Shown one piece after another: positions 1 through 10,013 of a DNA stretch of 64,000 nucleotides (its first letter is position 1; the number at the start of each line of letters is the position of its first letter). The DNA is from Escallonia rubra (Eukaryota > Streptophyta > Magnoliopsida > Escalloniales > Escalloniaceae): positions 62,001-126,000 of the forward strand of contig JAVXUO010002885.1 in assembly GCA_033065855.1 (NCBI GenBank), given 5' to 3'. The notes under the pieces were generated by a model, which searched no databases, was not told the origin of the DNA, and worked only from the letters and a program-made list of their open reading frames with translations. Both the position numbers and the translations under genes were made by a program.

Positions 1-322
1 CCAACGGCTATTTTAGAGGAATTACAGTCGACTGCAATGGCAGTTTTGGCCATATTATGCCTAACGGCTATATTTGATCTCTTCTCTATATAAATGATTT
101 GGGGCTTCATTATACATCATGGAAACCACATTCTAAGCCTCCATTCATTAGAAAAACATCAAGGCTCATAGATTAAACTTTTCTCTCTTCATCTTCATGA
201 TTTCACATCATTAAAGAGAGCATCTTTGTGAGCATTTCTTTCATTGAGAGTGAGCATACTTCAAGTCATCAATTCTCTCATCTCTCTATTGCACTAGAGC
301 TTCATTTGTACTCATTTCCTTT

Positions 323-727
323 TGATATATCTCAAATATACTCCCAATAATGGGGGAATACCGGCACTCTCAGTCATACTAGGACATTGGAGATTATCTT
401 ATCAAGACTCTATCATCAGAGATAGACACGTGATTCTCTAGAATCCTAATACAATCCTAATTGGATTTGTTCATATTCAAGTCCTACTATGGCTCTTCTT
501 CCTACCATTATATAAAGGGGTCTACCCCCCAGGTAAAAGGGACGACTACACAACTACACACATTCATGCTTTTTCAGAGTCATTATCATGTAGCTGTGCT
601 CTGACTTAAGCATCGGAGAGTTCTCCGCCGGGAACCCCACCCGGCAGTCACTCGTTTTCTGTCTTGCAGGTCATCGGTCCAGGCTCGGGTTCCGCAACGT
701 ACGCGGGACATATTTTAAGCAGCAACA
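323..727 (+). repeat. 5' LTR of the LARD-like element
   Basis: 405 bp, starting TGATATATCTC and ending GCAGCAACA. Differs from the 3' LTR (4850-5254) at three positions seen by eye. Confidence 0.93.
508..517 (+). promoter_or_regulatory. TATA box of the LARD 5' LTR
   Basis: TTATATAAAG lies about 210 bp before the LTR end, the usual place for a U3 core promoter. The same box recurs in the 3' LTR near 5035-5044. Confidence 0.6.
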
Positions 728-730
728 TTT

Positions 731-747
731 TGGCGCCATCCGTGGGA
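731..747 (+). other. Primer-binding site of the LARD-like element
   Basis: TGGCGCCATCCGTGGGA starts 3 bp after the 5' LTR. A tRNA-complementary TGGCGCC start is common in plant Ty3/Gypsy elements. I have not matched it to one tRNA. Confidence 0.7.
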
Positions 748-799
748 CCCGCCAGCCTAGCCGATTGACCAAACCCAATCACGTCAAAGAAAAAATAAA

Positions 800-2900
800 A
801 TTACTATGATCGTACAACTTGGAAACCACCGTCGACAGCCAACCGACGGCACCTCCACCGTGGGTCTCCAATCCCAACCGCCTTCAAACAGTCTCCTCAT
901 TGTCTTGGAAACAACAGAACCGTCAGCAGCACCTACACGGCAGGCCCATGCCTGCACAACCACAAACAAGGTTCAGACATCACCATCTCCGGCCGCCGCA
1001 AAGCTACCGGAGCAGCAAAGAGAACCAGCAAATTGCCGCGAGCCACCGACGGCAACGCAATAAAAAAAATCCGGCGAAAGGAAAAGAAGCAGCAGTGGTA
1101 GCCCCGTCACAAGGTTCAACCCGTACGCGCCACCACGTATGCTTCTGAACCACCAAGTCATCCGCCGCAAAAGGGCTGCCGTAAACGTCGTCTTTCTCCG
1201 GTCACCCTGTCACAGAACATTCACCACCGACTGTCGCCGTCGACGGGTCCTTTCTCCGATCAACACAATTGCAACAACTCAACAAAAAAAAAAAAGCAAA
1301 GAGATAAAGATGAAGAACCACGGCAGCGCCGCCACAGCAACATCTCTTCCAGCAAGGTGCCGGCGCCGCTCATGGCCAAGCCCATCGCATACGCGCCGCT
1401 GTCGCTATCCTCCAATATATCTCCATCGGCCACTGATGCGACGCCACCTCCGTCAGCCACTGCAGAGGAGCACGCTTGCGACAGTATCATCTCACCGTCA
1501 CGGCCTTGCTCTGGCAGTCACAGCCAAATCGTTGCCACCACTTCCTCAAGATGCACGCCACCGCGATTAGCGGTAGGGCGACGCCATCACCACCGCGATG
1601 GACAGCACCATCACTGTCTCACCCTTGCGGCCACCAATTGCCGGATCTGCTTCATGTCCAGATCCATTGCCCGCAATACACGCCGGCTCAATGCTGTACC
1701 ACGGTCACCGGCCAAATGCTCGAAGATTGAGGATGGCAAATTTGCAGGTGGCCATGGTCACCGTCCAAGGAATCTGCTCCACGCCTCCACCAAATCAATA
1801 GCAACGGCGCCACTACGCCGACCACCTTCATCAGTTGCACAATCATCGCCGCAACTACCGGCGCAACCACCTTAATCAAGATTCTCGCTGGCCAACCACT
1901 TCGACCTCCGACGTCACAAATCGCCGGCGTGAAGTTACCAGAGCAGATGCAACAACCACCCAAAAAAAAAAAAGGAAGAGAGATCGTCACCGCTGTGCAC
2001 CGGTGCCGCACCGTCGCGGCCTCACTGCGCCGTTCACCATGATCGGAAGTGGCGACGCCTCCAGGCGACTGCCACACCAGCCGAAATCAAGCCTATCCAG
2101 TACACGCTGGTGCCTTCTTCCGAGATCTATTTCGCCGGCCTCCGCTGTGGCGCTGACTCTATCGTCCATCGGCATGGTGCTAACTCCTCCAGCCGCCACC
2201 ATCCGTCCAGACAGGAGCCCGCTTGTCGTCACAGGCGACAATACGTCGGTCAAACACGGTGCCATGAGTCCTCTCGGTTCAGTCAACCCCATCCTTGCTC
2301 CAGATCTGCGTCGCCGCGGCCATGGGAAGTTGCCCTCACTGCAGCGCCGCCGTAAAATTTGGACTTCACCTCCAGATCGCCGCCATTGAGATGCGCAATG
2401 AAGAGAGAGAGAGAGACCGGAAAAAACTACGGACGCGCCGAAGGCCCAAGCCGCGATTGGCAGCGCCGCGTGGCAGTACTTTGCCATTGTCATCCCGTCA
2501 AGATGCACACCACCGACGGCAACCAGGCAGCTCCACCGCCATCACCATAACCTCCGCGGCACCACCACGACAAAAGGCAACGCCACCGGAGTTACCAACG
2601 TCACAAGCCGCCGCAAAATTGATGGGGCAACAAAAAAAATATAGAAAAGGAATAGAAGAGGAAGAAGCAGCTCCACCGCCACCAGCACCGGCACCGGACG
2701 GAGCGTCGGAGCCACACAGCCGAATTCGCAACAGATTGGGAACGCCATCGCCGCCCTCCGGTCCAGATCCGCGCCACCGCGGCCATCCTTTCTCTAGACA
2801 ACCCCTCCGTCACCATCCGTCCAGAGAGGAGCCCTGAACAACCACGTCATCGCCATCCCACTCCGCCGCACGCTATGGCGACCATCAACACGGCAGTGTC
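800..2900. other. GC-rich non-coding interior of the LARD-like element
   Basis: A 2-kb stretch full of CCGCC, CACCG and GTCGCC words broken by short A-runs. Many overlapping open frames of 60-185 codons run on both strands with Pro/Arg/Ser-heavy products and no domain I recognise. They are best read as compositional artefacts of high GC. Several sub-stretches (around 1020-1090, 1930-1980, 2390-2440, 2600-2660) look like diverged copies of one module of CCG words followed by an A-run and an AGAG run. Confidence 0.6.
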
Positions 2901-3975
2901 AAGACTGCACGTCGTGATACCGATGGCAGACAGTCACGGGTAGCAGACAGTCACAGGCCTAAATTCCATCTTCGCCGCTACGGCCCTAGTGGCGGACGGT
3001 TACAGGCAGCAGTACACCCGTCAAAACATTCACTTTCGTCGTAAGAGAGAAAATGGGCAGACCTCCCTCAATCCAAATAAGGTGCACTCCTTCCTTGTTA
3101 AAGCATTGATGTTTTAACCCCCATAAAAACTGCATGTTTACGTCTAGACCCAAAAGGTCTTGTTTATTTACCTTAGGTCACATACTTTTAAAGGTATTAA
3201 CGTTCAAAAAGGCCTATTTATGCTTTAGACCCCCATGGTCTTATTTATTTGACATATGCCACGAATCCTTCAAGCATTAAGCTTTTTGTAACACGTATTT
3301 GAATAGAAGACTTACACGGTCTCATGAATTCGCGTATGTTGCGCATTCTTTAAAGCATGCACACATGTTGTATTTTCTGGCACGTCGTTAAAATTTAAAC
3401 GATTACAATTCTAGGCACTAGCAAGCCTCCTAAGGACTGCTTCTCCTATGTGCTCGTATATTACCTAGACTTATATTTATTTTTTGTCTAGCATTATCTA
3501 CTCACGTCCATTAGTGCAAGCACGTCACAAGTCAGGACATCCGACTGCTATGACATATTAAGCTTACCTGCGACACGCAGTGCAGCACACCCCTGTCGGC
3601 TAACCGACAAAGCCCTAATGGGGCCTCGGTGTTGAACACCGCTCTCAATCATATGTTAAAAACATAGTTGCACTTTTAAGTTCATGTGCTTTATTGCTTT
3701 AAAAGCTATTTTTTCAGTCACGTACTTTTATTTCTTGCAAGGGTTTATACTGCGCTCGTAAGCATCAACAATGACGCAAAACCACTTCACAAGCAAGGAA
3801 CAAATTCACAGCACCCGGCGACTTAAAGGTCACGCCTAGGGTTTTTACTGCAGTATCATGCCGCCTCGACATTATGTATCCGGTCATACAGTGACCGACT
3901 ATCAACGGTCAAACATTCACACCAGCGCATGCTACTAATGCAATTGGTGAATCGGAGCACTTTGCGCTCTATCTG

Positions 3976-4200
3976 CCCCCGAGGGCACGTATGACGAGAA
4001 CTCTAAGTTCCGTCCAGCCCCCCAGGGCATTTACATGAGCTACATTCCCCGTCAAGGGCGCATACGAGAACTCTAAGTTCCGTCAACCCTCCGAGGGTAT
4101 TTTACATGAGCTCCATGTTCCATTTCCCCCTCAAGGGCACTTATCAGAACTCTACGTTCCACTAGCCCTCTAGGGCGGTCCCTCAAGGGACGAACACCCT
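3976..4200 (+). repeat. Imperfect ~70-80 bp tandem repeat in the LARD interior
   Basis: A GAGAACTCTAAGTTCCGTC word at about 3996 recurs near 4066 and, diverged, near 4145. Each is followed by CC/CAAGGGC and ATTTACATGAGCT-like segments, giving at least three degenerate units. Non-coding. Confidence 0.75.
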
Positions 4201-4831
4201 CAAGGGTAACATGATAGCACACAAGTGTTATCTGACACGGTCTAGCTTTAGTTCTAGCCCGAGAAACGGCAAAACCACGTGGGAGTTCGTCGCCCTACCC
4301 TGTTTTGTTAATTCGAAACCTGGCCGAGCGTGAGTGCGAGGCTTGTTTGCCAGCCCTTAGCCAACGATAAGGGTTCGCGTCAAAGTAAAACGCAAGCATG
4401 ATGTGGTCAGCTCAAGCTAAAGAACACACACTTGCACAAAATAAACACCTTCCACAGGAGAGGTGACCCCTCAAGGGGACATTCAAACACTTAGCACATG
4501 CAACAACTTGCATGCACAGCTCTGTGTCCTTTCTCTAGAGGCTAACGTGGGGCACAGCCTTTAATGGATCTCGAGATCCCATTATCCATCTTCCCAAAGA
4601 TGATTCCGAATAGCCTACTTAGGCGATATTCGAAAGACCTAGCTCTCAAGAGCTAGAGTTCTAGCATCCTACTCGGGCAAAGTTCCAAGGCTTAAGCTCC
4701 CAAGAGCTTAGGTCCGAGTACATGGAGTAGAGAAATATTATTACCCCTACAAGCGGATGGAGAATCCCTTACAAATCTAACGTGTGTCTCAAGACACCAG
4801 GTATAAACTTCCTCAGCCAAACATTTTGGCT

Positions 4832-4845
4832 AAGGAAGTGGGGGG
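4832..4845 (+). other. Polypurine tract of the LARD-like element
   Basis: AAGGAAGTGGGGGG immediately precedes the 3' LTR at 4850, as expected for the plus-strand primer. Confidence 0.8.
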
Positions 4846-4849
4846 CTTA

Positions 4850-5254
4850 TGATATATCTCAAATATACTCCCAATAATTGGGGAATACCGGCACTCTCAG
4901 TCATACTAGGACATTGGAGATTATCTTATCAAGACTCTATCATCAGAGATAGACACGTGATTCTCTAGAATCCTAATACAATCCTAATTGGATTTGTTCA
5001 TATTCAAGTCCTACTATGGCTCTTCTTCCTACCATTATATAAAGGGGTCTACCCCCCAGGTAAAAGGGACGACTACACAACTACACACATTCATGCTTTT
5101 TCAGAGTCATTATCATGTAGCTGCGCTCTGACTTAAGCATCGGAGAGTTCTCCGCCGGGAACCCCACCCGGCGGTCACTCGTTTTCTGTCTTGCAGGTCA
5201 TCGGTCCAGGCTCGGGTTCCGCAACGTACGCGGGACATATTTTAAGCAGCAACA
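4850..5254 (+). repeat. 3' LTR of the LARD-like element
   Basis: 405 bp, directly after the polypurine tract and directly before the CCTTT target duplication. Confidence 0.93.
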
Positions 5255-5698
5255 CCTTTCAAGAGGATTTCTTTGTACACATTTGATCTTTGTAAAAGGA
5301 TTGTGATCAAGGCTTGGGTTTGTCAAGTCTTGGGTGAGCTTTGTGGATTCAAGGCTTGTGCTTGGTGTGGGGATATCACCAAGTGTTGTAAGGGTTTTGA
5401 TCTTGACTCGGAAGAAGATTGTTGCTAGTGGATTCTAGTGCTCTTGCAAGGGACTTCCTTGAAGAGGTGGATGTAGGCTTGAGGGTATATCAAGCCGAAC
5501 CATTTAAATCTCCTTGTCAAGTATCTCTAACTCAATCTCTTTACTTATTGCTCTTTAATTGTTTGAGATTGTTTAGTTAGCATCTTCATTGAAGTATTAC
5601 TTGGTTTGTTTGAGATTTATGATTGTGCTTAGTTTAAAATCTCCATTATATTTCAAAAACCCTATTCACCCCCCTCTAGGGTTGTTTTATTGATTTCA

Positions 5699-6042
5699 AT
5701 ATACTTTTTAGATGAGTAAGTAAAGTCTGTGTTAAAAATAAAAATCTTAAGGAAAATATGTGTTAAATTACATGTACAACTAAATTAATAGCCTTATTTT
5801 ACTACTACGATGAACAATATCATGCTAGATAAATATAAAAGAGAGCTTTAGAGTACACTATCAAAAGAAACTAAGACTACACTATAGATTTTTTAATTGA
5901 AAAGTAAAAAAAAGAAAGTATAATTAAGATTAAGTGTCATTTTAGACAAATTATACTCGAACGTTGAACTTAAAGATAGAAAAAGTTGAAAAAAACTTGA
6001 TTTATACTTTAATCCTAAAATAAGAGATACATGAAACATATA
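5699..6042. other. AT-rich intergenic stretch
   Basis: No open frame, RNA gene or element end recognised. Confidence 0.5.
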
Positions 6043-6337
6043 CTCCCTTCGTCCAAAATTATTTGATCATATTTGACACACGTTTATTTACGATATAAGT
6101 ATTATTTTATGAGTTTCTCATTCTATCCTAAGAGAGAAAGGGGCCGGACGAAATAGATTCAATAGAGAAAAATGGGTTGGTAAATAACTAAATGTGGAGA
6201 GAGAAGTAGAATAAAAAAATATCTACAAAGGATAAACATGTAAAAACAGTTACAAAATCTTTTTTAATTTAAAAACTGATCAATTTTTTTAGGACAGTAA
6301 AAAAAAATTAATCATTTTTTTTTTAAGATTGAGGGAG
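6043..6337. mobile_element. Stowaway-type MITE
   Basis: About 295 bp with diverged terminal inverted repeats CTCCCTTCGTCC (left) and CTCCCTCAATCTT (right, read inverted), preceded by TA. These ends are characteristic of Tc1/mariner-derived Stowaway MITEs. No coding capacity. Confidence 0.8.
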
Positions 6338-7279
6338 TTATAGAATAGATCATTACCAAAAGCAAATAAACTGCACGGGATATTTTGACCCCCAATAATC
6401 ATCGGTATAAGAAATTGCCATAACTGGGTAGAAAGGAAAATGATAGGCAATGAATAATACTGAAAATCATAAGTGATGATATTTTGAACTTTAGTAGTGA
6501 TGCTTGTAGGAAAAGTGTCAAAACTCTAAACGTGAATGATAGAAAAACTTTGGAAAGATTATTGTAAGTAGGGGCTACTAAATTTGTTGCATAAGCAGTT
6601 TAGTTTTTATATTTGTCCTGATAGATCTCTTGAGCTTGATATTAATGATGCAAGATTTAAGCTCCTAACCCATTTCATCTTGCAAACGTTGTTATACATT
6701 TATTAATAATAACTCTTCATGTTAGGCATTTTATTTTCGACAATCCTTTTCAGGTTGATTATTGAACTTTCGTAATACAACTTAATTATAATTCAAACTT
6801 CTTCTCAATTTCACTTGCTAGACATATATATGCAATCAAAACATAATACATGACAATAGACAACTCCAATATAAACACTTGATATTAATTATTTCTAAAA
6901 AATTTCTTCACTTCTATCACTGTACAATCAAAATTGTAGTGTTTCGTGAGAGTTAGATACTTGTGGGAGATGTTTAAGACTAATTGTAATGCCAATGTAC
7001 TTTGGATAACTAGATATAATATGGAATAGTCAGAATTCTGTTCAGCGGCAATTTGATGTGACGAAAAAAATAAGTATGATAAATAGTGAAAAATATTGGT
7101 GATAATTGGTGTGAAAAATTCGGGTTTAAAAGTAAGACTATGTTTTGGATAATGAACTTTCATATTTGATTAGTAGTTAACAACTAATTTGTTATTGTCG
7201 TTTAATTATAATAGTCGTATTGATTAATTTTAATTATTTTTTTAACCAATATTTAAAATATTCTTATTTTAAATCACTA
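6338..7279. other. AT-rich intergenic stretch, possibly Helitron interior
   Basis: No gene seen. The stretch ends in a Helitron-like 3' terminus at about 7280-7310, so part or all of it could be the body of a non-autonomous Helitron. No convincing 5' TC end was found. Confidence 0.4.
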
Positions 7280-7310
7280 TATATCGTGCAAAGCACGTAG
7301 TTCTTACTAG
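7280..7310 (+). mobile_element. Helitron-like 3' terminus
   Basis: A short hairpin CGTGC-AAA-GCACG is followed 9 nt later by CTAG and then T. That matches the CTRR|T end of plant Helitrons. Only the end is identifiable. Confidence 0.6.
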
Positions 7311-7473
7311 TAAAATGAAAAACACCAAGGACTGGGATAATGGATATACACAGTTCATATTTCTGTTTTGCCGATAACATCCATCTCTTTTCACAAACAA
7401 AACAGTTTATCAGCTGGGAGGAATGTTCCATACCCACATAAAAGCATGCAATCTAGTACCAAAAATGCAATTA

Positions 7474-7504
<31 letters not shown>

Positions 7505-7599
7505 GAATTGGGGATCATATGGACTCTGTATTTTGGAGTGTTGAGAGAAACGTAAAAACTTTGAATAAAAGTGAACAGGGAAAAGTTAGATATTGCAGC

Positions 7600-7850
7600 G
7601 TGCCAAAATTTTTGATGACGTTTAGGACTAATTATGATGACGTCGTTTTATTATATATAAGTGTCGCTATTAAGTGATACATAAATAAATGTCGCACAAC
7701 TAATGTCGCAACTATCGAAAGCGACACTAACTTTGCGACACGTAAAAAAGCGTCGGCAAACTTGCGACACAAATATAGTTATGTCGGCAAATTTGTAACG
7801 TTACGGTTAAAGTGTCACAAATTAAAGATAATTTATGATATTTTGTAGTG
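7600..7850. mobile_element. One end of a CACTA-type DNA transposon
   Basis: Read on the minus strand from 7850, the sequence begins CACTACAAAATATC and is followed by clustered TGTCGCA / GCGACAC words on both strands (about 7660-7830). That is the subterminal repeat layout of plant CACTA elements. The opposite end was not found, so the element is truncated or rearranged. Confidence 0.65.
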
Positions 7851-9548
7851 AGGCTACCTTTTCCTTCCATACTTGATGAATTTTTGGCTTCAGATAACCA
7901 GAGGCTTCCCAAAGACCAAAGGTGTTACGTACAGTGGTTGCACCTAACAGGTTTCAATTCGTATTACACTTTCTGTTTGTAAGTCCAACCATTAGGTCCC
8001 ATAATTGGGATTCTTCAGGGAATGAACTTGTTACATCCATCTCAATACACACTCTTGCAAACAACAATCTCTCTTTGGAAGCTATCATCCTATCAGTGAA
8101 TAGAGGTTTGTCTAAAGTGCTGCTGATTTTACTGAGCATTCCATTAGTCCAGAATTGCAATGGAAGCTGAGGAAACTTGATCCATGGAGGGACTGATTGC
8201 AAGCCTTCCTTTTCCAATGAAATATCTTAAGACCAATGTTTGATTATCATAGGCTTGCTATTAAAGGACCAAGGCCCTTTCTCCATGATCCTGGCCTGAA
8301 TTTCTGAATTTTCAAGATGGATGAGATTAATTACAGATTTAAGTAAGCTTACTGAGAAGCTTCCATAGTTGCCCCATTTTCTCTCCAAAAACCTTTGCAT
8401 GACATGAATTGGTGGTCTAGTCCCAATAACATAAGCTACAATAGCATGTTCAAATGATTTACGCTCGACCTTAGTTGCAGGAAACTCCTAATATGGTGAC
8501 GTTTCTTTCTCGAAAACTCGCTTTTGCGATCCCAAGTTAGGAGCTCCATGCGATCTCGTTCCAAGCTAATATGGGAACTCGATCCCGTTAGCTGGATAGA
8601 GATGCATGGAACAAGTGAGAAAATACCTGAAAATCAAGTCATTTTCAACTAAATTCCTTATTTCTTTCTTTCTTCAAGTCCTTAAAGCCTCCTTATTTGT
8701 TGTTGCTGGTTATGTAAACTATACTAAACAAATGATAATACTCTTTATGCATTTATTTATTCAAGTCTCTCTCAACCTCAGATTCTTCTTGGTGCTTACA
8801 CTCCCCAGCCCCCGTTGGTGCTTACACTCCCCCACCCCCGTTCGCGCTCCCGCCCCCGCCCTCGCCCCCGCTTTGTGCAACTAAGCGCTCGACTCAATAT
8901 CCTCCATGGTGAATTGGGCACATCTCGATCTTCCCATCAATTTCTTGTGGCTCAATAGCATGTTCTTGCACACATTCTTTATTGGGACGAACTACAACAG
9001 CATATGATTGTACATTTTTAGTTTGTTTTGCTTTTGTAACATCAATTGCCTTCTGTGTGCTTCTTTGTTTATGCAGGGAAATCAATTGCTTTTTTAACGC
9101 CAAAATCAATTTGCGCGTAGAAGTTACCTTCGTCGTGTCCAATCCATGCGCCTCTAGTTCACCCTGTTGAGATTCTTGTTCCAATTGTGTCTGAGTAGTG
9201 AACAGCATTAATTGATTTATCTTGATTTAAGGTCTTAAATGCATTTTTCAACTCCAGATTCTCTATTTTTAATTCCAATAGTTGTGTCTGCAAATCCCTA
9301 ACCAATTCCCGTAACTCTTTCTCGTCATCAAAGTCCAAACTCGATACCAGAATTTTTCCTGGTTGAATATCCCGTACATCGCTGAAGACTTTAGATCCTA
9401 GCTCGACGGTGACATTTTTCGGTGAAGCTGTTGGATACCTTGATCCTTTCACCTTCTGTGTTTGTGACCAATGTTTCCCAACCAAATCTTTAGCAAACGC
9501 ATCCTTGGGAGTACCATAGAGGTGGCTTGATTTGCGTTGAGTAGCCAT
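7851..9548 (-). pseudogene. LINE ORF1-like (DUF4283) pseudogene
   Basis: Read on the minus strand from the ATG at 9548. The first part (9548-9159) contains a Leu/Glu/Lys-rich likely coiled coil. It continues in another frame (about 9208-8894) after a frameshift near 9180. Past a disordered 350-bp stretch, 8475-7954 encodes a recognisable DUF4283 domain: the segment after MQRFLERKWGNYG, the GPWSF motif at about 8280 and the PPWIKFPQLPLQFW motif at about 8190. A decayed zinc-knuckle region runs to 7850, where a CACTA end cuts it. DUF4283 with a CCHC knuckle is the usual ORF1 of plant L1-type LINEs. Broken by frameshifts and stops; no endonuclease or reverse transcriptase remains. Confidence 0.75.
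8780..8880 (+). repeat. C-rich simple-sequence tract
   Basis: Tandem TGCTTACACTCCCC units followed by a run of CCCCCG / GCTCCCGC words, inside the LINE-like pseudogene region. Confidence 0.6.
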
Positions 9549-10013
9549 AGCAATGAAGATCTAAGAAGCCCAAGAAATCTAGAGAGAAGGCGGACATTCT
9601 CTCCCCTCCTTCGTTTTTAAAACATAGTCCTGTTCATTGTTATCCTATCTTTTGCCCTTCACTTTCAGATCATTTTATTTTGATACAGTGACAAGAACAT
9701 TGTCTTCATTGTATATACAAAGGATCTACAATGTGAAAGAATTGTAGCGGTGTACTACATAGGAAGTGGTCGAGCAAAAAGGGTTAAGTAAATCAACAGA
9801 AGAAACAAGTTAGACTAGAATCAATTGATTTTTTTAAGTAAATCAACAGAACAGAAAACTTATGTTAGAATGCTGAATAAAATGTTACGGACTGCAGTGA
9901 AGCAAAAGAAATCCAAAATCCCTCAAACGTTTTTGCGAATAAATGAAAATCTTAACAGACCGAAGGAAATGAAATCCAAAATCCCTCAACGTTTTAAATT
10001 ATAAATGAAAACC
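9549..10013. other. Spacer and 3' flank of the beta-galactosidase gene
   Basis: Contains the probable 3' UTR of the minus-strand beta-galactosidase gene. A diverged duplication is visible: CAAAATCCCTCAA with AAATGAAAATC-like sequence at about 9905-9955 and again at 9970-10015. No other gene seen. Confidence 0.5.

Larger units (their letters stand above)
323..5254 (+). mobile_element. Non-autonomous LTR retrotransposon (LARD-like), complete, TSD CCTTT
   Basis: Two 405-bp direct repeats (323-727 and 4850-5254), each running TG...CA, bound a 4.1-kb interior. The flanking CCTTT (318-322 and 5255-5259) is an exact 5-bp target duplication. The uninterrupted target is visible in the other copy of the host LTR at about 21941-21955. 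A primer-binding site starts at 731 and a polypurine tract lies at 4832-4845. The interior has only short, mostly Pro/Arg/Ser-rich open frames and no recognisable gag, protease, integrase or reverse transcriptase, so it must depend on proteins from another element. I count three mismatches between the LTRs, so the insertion is recent. Its parent family is not identifiable here; the TGGCGCC primer site points to Ty3/Gypsy. Confidence 0.92.
1..5698 (+). mobile_element. SIRE/Maximus-like Copia LTR (5' end outside window), split by a nested element
   Basis: Bases 1-322 and 5255-5698 form one repeat unit. The same unit lies in opposite orientation at 21550-22952, and lining the two up identifies it. 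It holds a TATA-like stretch near 90-97 and ends in the Copia-type CTATTCACCCCCCTCTAG motif just before a terminal TTTCA at 5698. The other copy starts TGTTAGCC and carries a TTTTGATGATAACTACA stretch, typical of SIRE/Maximus LTRs. No TGGTATCAGAGC primer site follows 5698, so this looks like a solo LTR. The start is off the window, so its own TSD cannot be checked. Confidence 0.75.

Noticed and set aside
806-2837. Many overlapping open frames of 60-185 codons on both strands
   Set aside because: They lie in a GC-rich non-coding LTR-element interior, overlap in several frames at once, and give Pro/Arg/Ser-rich products with no domain.
3976-4200. Regularly spaced repeats that might suggest a CRISPR-like array
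   Set aside because: Units are degenerate, spacers are also repeated, and the locus is inside a plant LTR element.
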